DNA of 10,980 nt, from positions 1 through 10,980 of the forward strand of contig JALSPN010000141.1 of NCBI GenBank assembly GCA_026985945.1, in the 5' to 3' direction. The notes beneath the pieces are model-generated. The model was not told the origin of the DNA, searched no databases, and saw nothing but the letters and a program-made list of their open reading frames with translations. Numbering within the stretch: the stretch's first letter is position 1; every line of letters starts with the position of its first letter. A program made the translations under genes and the position numbers. Shown here piece by piece: positions 6,744 through 10,980 of this stretch. This stretch comes from Thermodesulfobacteriales bacterium. Its GTDB lineage: Bacteria > Desulfobacterota > Thermodesulfobacteria > Thermodesulfobacteriales > Thermodesulfatatoraceae.

Positions 6744-7767
6744 TAAGGACCTCCTCAAGCCTTGCCACCTTTTGACGTAATTCTTTGAGCTCCCGTAGCA
6801 TCTCGGGCAGCCTCTCATAAGCGGCCACACAGCGGCGCCATTTCTTGATCTCTATAGCCGGTGCACCGGCTACCGCCTGCCCTGCGGGAACCTCCCGGGC
6901 TACCCCGGCTCTTGCTGCCACCAGAGCCCCCCGACGAACGGGTTTATTAATACCTGCCTGGCCTCCTACCATAACAAAATCTTCAATTTCTACACTTCCG
7001 GTGATCCCCACCTGGGCCGCAAGCACACAGGATCTCCCCAGCCGAACATTGTGGGCCACCTGAATGAGATTATCAAGCTTGGTGCCCTCCCCGAGGGAGG
7101 TAATTCCAAAGGTGGCCCTATCAATGGTGGTGTTGGCACCTATTTCTACTTCCTCTCCGATTTCCACCCGTCCAAAGTGCGGAATTTTTATGTGTTTTTC
7201 CCCATCCTGAGCGTATCCAAAGCCATCTGAGCCGATTACAGCCCCGGCATGAACCAGGACCCGACCTGAAATCCTGGTTTCCGGATAAATCACCGCGTTG
7301 GGAAAAATTATGGTTTCTGGCCCGATCTCGGCCCTCTCTCCCACATAAACACCGGGATAAAGAACCACCCCGGAAGAGATTTTTACCCCCCGTCCTACAT
7401 AAACAAAGGGGTAGATACTTGCTGTGGGATCGACTCTTGCCGATTCTTCTACAAAGGCAAGGGGGCTTATCCCTTTGGGATGTTCAGGGCGTTCATAAAA
7501 CAGCCAGGCGATACGGGCCACCGCAAGCCTTACATCCGGGACGAGGAGCAGGTTTTTTCCGGATAGTTTCGGCGCCAGAGAAGAAGGGGCAAGGAGCGCC
7601 CCGGCCCTTGAAAGAAGGGCCTTCTCCAGAAGGCGGCCGGAATTTATGAAAGAGAGCTCCTTTTCGGTGGCCAGCTCCAGGGCGTTTATACCGGAGATTT
7701 CAACATCTTCACCGAGAATCTTTCCGCCTACTAAAGGGGCCAATTCCGACAATTTGTAAGACGGCAA
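6718..7767 (-). CDS. lpxD: UDP-3-O-acylglucosamine N-acyltransferase LpxD
   Basis: LpxD adds the second R-3-hydroxyacyl chain, to the 2-amino group of UDP-3-O-acylglucosamine, in the cytoplasm. The 349-residue product has an N-terminal uridine-binding domain (about 1-100, YKLSELAPLVGG onwards), a hexapeptide left-handed beta-helix (about 105-290) and a C-terminal charged helix (about 319-343). The catalytic block NTTIDRATFG (212-221) leads to QVAHNV (236-241), whose His is residue 239, the same number as in E. coli. I chose TTG at 7767 because AGGAGG lies 6 nt upstream and the protein then starts at the conserved fold. The in-frame GTG at 7827 would add 20 residues and overlap the nitroreductase gene by 47 bp. 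The usual bamA/skp neighbours are absent upstream. The 3' end overlaps fabZ by 26 bp. Confidence 0.96.
   Translation of the reverse strand: MPSYKLSELAPLVGGKILGEDVEISGINALELATEKELSFINSGRLLEKALLSRAGALLAPSSLAPKLSGKNLLLVPDVRLAVARIAWLFYERPEHPKGISPLAFVEESARVDPTASIYPFVYVGRGVKISSGVVLYPGVYVGERAEIGPETIIFPNAVIYPETRISGRVLVHAGAVIGSDGFGYAQDGEKHIKIPHFGRVEIGEEVEIGANTTIDRATFGITSLGEGTKLDNLIQVAHNVRLGRSCVLAAQVGITGSVEIEDFVMVGGQAGINKPVRRGALVAARAGVAREVPAGQAVAGAPAIEIKKWRRCVAAYERLPEMLRELKELRQKVARLEEVLNGRKESGS
6750..6755 (-). promoter_or_regulatory. Strong Shine-Dalgarno for fabZ inside the lpxD end
   Basis: AGGAGG on the minus strand sits 6 nt before the fabZ ATG and lies inside lpxD codons for Glu-Glu-Val. It selects the ATG at 6743 over the longer upstream frame and makes fabZ able to start independently although the genes overlap. 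Confidence 0.75.
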
Positions 7768-7773
7768 AGGAGA

Positions 7774-7779
7774 CCTCCT
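7774..7779 (-). promoter_or_regulatory. Strong Shine-Dalgarno deciding the TTG start of lpxD
   Basis: The minus strand reads AGGAGGTCTCCTTTG, giving a full AGGAGGT core with a 6-nt gap to the TTG at 7767. It lies in the 13-nt space between the nitroreductase stop and lpxD. AGGA and TCCT around it could pair in a very small hairpin (4-bp stem, 4-nt loop) that would partly mask the site. Confidence 0.75.
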
Positions 7780-7780
7780 C

Positions 7781-8455
7781 TCAGAACCATTTGACGATGG
7801 CCTCAAGGGGCTGTCTCGTCTTTTCACGCGGCTCTTTTACCCGGTAACCAAAGCAGAGCATGTAAGCGATGCCGAATTTTTCGGTGTCCACCTGGAAGTG
7901 CTCTGCCAGGAGAGCATTTGTCTTTTCCTGGTGAAAACCCTCAATGGGGCAGGAGTCTATCCCCAGCATGGCAGCCACCGTCATCATGTTGGCCATGGCG
8001 ATGTAGGTTTGCTTACAGGCCCAATCAAACATGGCGCGTTCGCTTTCCAGGAGACGGAAGTCTTCTTCCTGAAACTGCCGGTAACGCTGCCTCTTAAGTT
8101 CCTGAATGTCTGGAGGAAGTTTCTGGATATCCCGCATCATGTAGGTGATATAGTCACTATCCCAGCGCATAAAATAGCTTTTTCTTGCCAGACAGACCAA
8201 AAGGTGGCTGCAGGTAGGGATCTGGCGCTTTGCTCCCCAGGCGTAAGGCAGGAGTTTTTCTCGCAAGGATCTCTCCTGAACCACCAGAAAAAACCAGGGT
8301 TCAAAGCCAAAAGAGCTGGGAGAAAGACGGGCTGCCTCTAAAATCAGCTGAAAATCCTCTTCAGGGATCTTTTGTTCGGGATCAAACTCCTTACAGGCGT
8401 GCCGGAAATAAAAGGTATCCAGAATAAAATCCCGGAGCTTTTCCTTTTCCATCAT
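7781..8455 (-). CDS. Nitroreductase-family FMN oxidoreductase (NfsB-like)
   Basis: This 224-residue protein has the layout of NfsB-type nitroreductases, FMN-dependent NAD(P)H oxidoreductases that act as cytoplasmic dimers on nitroaromatics, quinones or other oxidised substrates. Flavin-contact segments are RHACKEF (18-24), LSPSSFGFEPW (44-54), the late PIEGF (170-174) and the GYR near the C-terminus (203-205). KQTYIAMANMMTVAAMLGID (148-167) is the dimer-core helix. The length fits the family (E. coli NfsB has 217). Two ATGs stand side by side (8455 and 8452), and the only upstream signal is a weak G-run. It follows the PP-loop gene by 10 nt and precedes lpxD by 13 nt, so it is probably part of the same transcript. 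No lipid A role is known for this family. The physiological substrate cannot be read from sequence. Confidence 0.9.
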   Translation of the reverse strand: MMEKEKLRDFILDTFYFRHACKEFDPEQKIPEEDFQLILEAARLSPSSFGFEPWFFLVVQERSLREKLLPYAWGAKRQIPTCSHLLVCLARKSYFMRWDSDYITYMMRDIQKLPPDIQELKRQRYRQFQEEDFRLLESERAMFDWACKQTYIAMANMMTVAAMLGIDSCPIEGFHQEKTNALLAEHFQVDTEKFGIAYMLCFGYRVKEPREKTRQPLEAIVKWF

Positions 8456-8465
8456 GATCCCCCCA

Positions 8466-9440
8466 TCAGATCTCTAACGTTTCTTTCTGCTCTTCTCCCT
8501 TTCGGAAGAGCAAAACTTTGACCTTTTCAAGCCCCCGGGCCTTGGGAGCGTATTTTTTGAGGAGTCTGGCGGCTTCAGGGAGGTCCTTTTGGTCTTTCTC
8601 AAGCATGAGATAGCCCAATGGGCCCGGAATATCTTTTATCTTGAGAAGAAGAGAGCCTGGCGCTACTAACTCTAGAAGACGGCGATTTTCTCTTTCTTGC
8701 CGCCCCATAACAAGCCAGCTTCCGCCAGACAACTCGAAATGCCTGCCAAAAGTAAGAATTTCGGCTTCAAGGGGGGTTACCTTACCGTCTTTTATTTCGA
8801 AATAACGTCTCAAGCGAGGGGCCAGAGAAGGGTCCGTAAGGAGGCATCCTCCGGCGGGGGAAGGGATATGCCGCAAACCCAGTTCGCGGGCCAGGGCCAG
8901 CTGTCTTTTCCGCCCCCGGCCAGAAATATCAAGCAACCTGTCACGCAAGACGAGGCCTTCCCTCTCAGGTCTGGTCTCCGGAAGTTTACGGGCCGAAAGG
9001 GGCCTCAGGAGCAGCTCTTCCACCCCGGCTTCCTTTTCCAGGTGGCGAAGCATGTTGCGCATCTGGCTCATGGGGCGTTGGCCAACTACTTCGCCCGTAA
9101 CCAGAAATGATGCCCCTGTTTCTGAAAGTTTTTCTTTAGCCAGCCGCAACATGAGGACTTTGCAATCAATACAGGGATTAAACTGGCTTCCGTAACCATG
9201 AGGCGGAGCAGCAAGCATCTTGAGATAATCAGGGGTTATGTCTTCCAGAACTCCCGCCTCAAAACCGAATTCTTCTCGCACATAAAAGTCAAAGTCTTTT
9301 TCTTTTCCCTTCCACTTCCAGCCAAAAAAGGGGGTAATAAAACGCAGCGCCACGATCTCGATATCCTGCGCTTTCAAAAGTTTGCCGGCCAGGATACTAT
9401 CAAGCCCTTCTGAGAAGAGCAAAAGGGCCCGTTTTTTCAT
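8466..9440 (-). CDS. PP-loop ATPase, MnmA/ThiI-like, fused to an NFACT-R-like RNA-binding domain
   Basis: The 324-residue protein begins with an adenylating PP-loop, FSEGLDSILAGK (9-20), related to tRNA thiolation enzymes. The canonical SGGxDS reads SEGLDS. Two cysteine sites follow: NPCIDCK (88-94, C90/C93) and PAGGCLLTD (195-203, C199). Their spacing recalls the Cys pair that carries sulfur in MnmA. VTGEVVGQRPMSQ (114-126) matches this family's conserved middle. The C-terminal part (about 230-315), with GGSWLVMGRQERENRRL and then an IPGPLGYL stretch, resembles the NFACT-R (DUF814-type) RNA-binding domain, known in fusions with PP-loop proteins and predicted to act in RNA modification. Probable role: sulfur insertion into tRNA, with the target base unknown. 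The start overlaps the recN stop (ATGA). GGAGG about 11 nt upstream lies partly in a small hairpin. The domain call is good, the reaction is inferred. Confidence 0.82.
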   Translation of the reverse strand: MKKRALLLFSEGLDSILAGKLLKAQDIEIVALRFITPFFGWKWKGKEKDFDFYVREEFGFEAGVLEDITPDYLKMLAAPPHGYGSQFNPCIDCKVLMLRLAKEKLSETGASFLVTGEVVGQRPMSQMRNMLRHLEKEAGVEELLLRPLSARKLPETRPEREGLVLRDRLLDISGRGRKRQLALARELGLRHIPSPAGGCLLTDPSLAPRLRRYFEIKDGKVTPLEAEILTFGRHFELSGGSWLVMGRQERENRRLLELVAPGSLLLKIKDIPGPLGYLMLEKDQKDLPEAARLLKKYAPKARGLEKVKVLLFRKGEEQKETLEI

Positions 9441-10980
9441 GCGGAGAGTAGCCTCCGTGCTAGATCCTCGGCTTCCTTTCCCCCTAGCATCCGGGCGATC
9501 TCTTTAACACGCCCTTCAAAAGCAAGCTTTCTTATGGAGGTGGTTGCCCCCTCCTGAGAAAGGGTCTTTTCTACCAGAAAATGTTGATCTGCCAAAGCTG
9601 CTATCTGAGGCTGGTGTGTAATACAGAAAACCTGGTGTTTTCGGGCCAGCTGAGAAAGGAGCTTTCCTATCTGGGTAGCCACCGGGCCTCCTACCCCCAC
9701 GTCAACTTCGTCAAAAATAAGCACCTGTCCCCGGGCAGTATCATTTGCCGCCGTGGTGGTCTTGAGGGCAAGAAAAATTCTTGAAAGTTCACCCCCTGAA
9801 GCCACCTGGGTGAGAGGCCTGAGCGGGGCCTCCGGGTGGGTAGAAATTTTAAATTCTACTTTTTCGGTGCCCCAGGGAGAAAAATCTGTCTCTTCCAAGA
9901 CGACCTCAAAACGAAGCCCCTCAAGGGCCAGATTGCGGAGATACTTTTTTACCTCTCGGGCCAGCCCCTGGCCTGCTTTTACCCTTTTTTCGCGCAGTTC
10001 ACCGGCCAGGGCCTTAAGCTCTTTTTTGGTCTCCTGAAGTTGCCTTTCAAGCTCGATGAGATGCTCTTCTCCCCGGGAGAAGGTCTCAAGCTCCTTTTTG
10101 ATCTTCTCCAGATGCTTGAAGACCTCTTCCAGGGTGGGGCCGTATTTCCTTTTGAGGCGCTGTAGCTGGTAAAAACGCTCCTCAAGCCTTTCAAGCTCTC
10201 CTTCAGAAGGAGTAAGCCCTCTGGCAAATTCCCCAAGCTCAAGAAGGAGGTCTTCGGCTTCGTAAAAAAGGCTTTCCACCCGGGGAAGGAGCTTTTGAAG
10301 ATTTTGGGAGAAAGATGAAGCCCTTTCAAGGGCCTTTCGCCCCCGGCTCAGCAAGGAAAAGGCCTTCTCAAAATCCTGAAGGGCAGAACGAAGATCTGCT
10401 TCCAGACGGGCGAGATTTTTGAGCTCCTGGAGGCGTTGCTCTATCTCTTCGTCCTCTCCGGGGCGGGGGGATATTTCTTCGATCTCGGTAATCTGGAAGC
10501 GTAGATAATCCTCTTCTCTCAAAAGATCCTGAAGCCTTTTCTGAAGATTGGAATATTCTTTCTGAAGCCGGCGATATTTCTGGTAAATCTCGTGATAACG
10601 TCTTCTAAGAGAAGACAAATTCCCGTAAGAGTCCACCATCTCAAGCCGCACTTCCGGGCGAACCAGAGACTGATAATCGTGCTGGCTGGCAATAGTAAGA
10701 AGATTGGCAGAAAGCTCGGTAAGAAAAGCAAGAGTAACCGGGGAGTCGTTTACATAAGCCCGAGAGCGCTCTTGTCCCAGGACACGTCGGAGGTAGATCT
10801 CGTCTCCGGCAGGAATACCAGCCTCCTTAAGCTTCTGGGAGACCTTTTCGGAAGAGAAAAAAACGGCCTCCAGGATGGCTTCCTGGGCCCCTGGTCTTAT
10901 GAAGCCCCCTCCAGCCCGGGCCCCAAAAAGAAGATGGAGGCCCTTTACGAGGAGGGTCTTGCCTGCCCCGGTCTCTCCGG
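9437..10980 (-). CDS. recN: DNA repair protein RecN (N-terminus outside window)
   Basis: RecN is an SMC-like ATPase that gathers at DNA double-strand breaks and promotes recombinational repair. The frame is open from the window edge, giving about 513 codons. Only about 30 N-terminal residues should be missing compared with E. coli RecN (553). The Walker A motif GETGAGKT (10978-10955) opens the visible part, with Thr where Ser is commoner. SQHDYQSL follows at about fragment residues 94-101. A long Glu/Lys/Leu-rich coiled-coil region spans about 120-345. The C-terminal ATPase half has the ABC signature VASGGELSR (392-400), Walker B QVLIFDEVD (418-426) and the H-loop segment CITHQPQIAAL (452-462). 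All nucleotide-binding parts are intact. The GTG at 10651 is an internal Val, not the start. It overlaps the PP-loop gene by 4 bp. The promoter is not in the window, so SOS control cannot be judged. Confidence 0.97.
   Translation of the reverse strand, partial: GETGAGKTLLVKGLHLLFGARAGGGFIRPGAQEAILEAVFFSSEKVSQKLKEAGIPAGDEIYLRRVLGQERSRAYVNDSPVTLAFLTELSANLLTIASQHDYQSLVRPEVRLEMVDSYGNLSSLRRRYHEIYQKYRRLQKEYSNLQKRLQDLLREEDYLRFQITEIEEISPRPGEDEEIEQRLQELKNLARLEADLRSALQDFEKAFSLLSRGRKALERASSFSQNLQKLLPRVESLFYEAEDLLLELGEFARGLTPSEGELERLEERFYQLQRLKRKYGPTLEEVFKHLEKIKKELETFSRGEEHLIELERQLQETKKELKALAGELREKRVKAGQGLAREVKKYLRNLALEGLRFEVVLEETDFSPWGTEKVEFKISTHPEAPLRPLTQVASGGELSRIFLALKTTTAANDTARGQVLIFDEVDVGVGGPVATQIGKLLSQLARKHQVFCITHQPQIAALADQHFLVEKTLSQEGATTSIRKLAFEGRVKEIARMLGGKEAEDLARRLLSA
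9438..9457 (-). promoter_or_regulatory. Hairpin masking the ribosome binding site of the PP-loop gene
   Basis: On the minus strand CGGAG, GCTACT, CTCCG, C and then ATG run consecutively. The perfect 5-bp GC-rich stem contains most of the GGAGG ribosome-binding sequence and ends one base before the start codon. Because recN ends within the ATGA, ribosomes finishing recN would open it. Coupled translation is an inference, the inverted repeat is seen directly. Confidence 0.4.

Noticed and set aside
6744..6830. Extended fabZ start adding 29 residues
   Set aside because: The extra residues lie in lpxD coding sequence and do not look like FabZ. The ATG at 6743 has AGGAGG at the right distance.
1..10980. 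Defence system, mobile element, CRISPR, tRNA or rRNA
   Set aside because: All of the sequence is accounted for by conserved housekeeping-type genes with even spacing. I saw no transposase, direct-repeat array, tRNA-like cloverleaf or compositional break.

Overview
The window reads as a compact, almost entirely protein-coding stretch of a Gram-negative (outer-membrane) bacterial chromosome of about 50% GC by eye. Lipid A genes prove the Gram-negative envelope. LpxI in place of LpxH, Lys/Glu/Arg-rich proteins and the extreme packing (about 23 non-coding bases in 10,980) suggest a thermophilic Desulfobacterota/Thermodesulfobacteria-like lineage. That placement is an inference, not a proof.

Layout. 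Positions 1-2625 (+ strand) hold the 3' part of a GT-B glycosyltransferase (family 4 type) and a complete amylo-alpha-1,6-glucosidase-type debranching enzyme, joined by an ATGA overlap. Positions 2618-10980 (- strand) hold nine genes in one direction. In transcription order they are recN (5' end outside the window), a PP-loop ATPase fused to an NFACT-R-like RNA-binding domain, an NfsB-like nitroreductase, lpxD, fabZ, lpxA, lpxI, a Gfo/Idh/MocA oxidoreductase and lpxB. The two blocks converge and their stop regions overlap by 8 bp.

Function. FabZ supplies the acyl-ACP pool. LpxA and LpxD put the first hydroxyacyl chains on UDP-GlcNAc, LpxI cleaves UDP-diacylglucosamine to lipid X, and LpxB joins lipid X to UDP-diacylglucosamine. 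LpxC, LpxK and the Kdo transferase are not here. The oxidoreductase between lpxI and lpxB resembles the family of GnnA, the dehydrogenase that with the GnnB transaminase makes a 3-amino UDP-sugar for lipid A. No gnnB is visible, so its substrate is the main open question. Upstream in the same run are DNA repair (RecN), probable tRNA sulfur modification and a flavin reductase. The + strand pair probably handles an alpha-glucan or related glycoside.

Most junctions are overlaps (4, 26, 1, 4, 8 and about 40 bp) or 10-13 nt gaps, so translation is probably coupled along the row. No RNA gene, mobile element, CRISPR array or convincing intrinsic terminator was seen.
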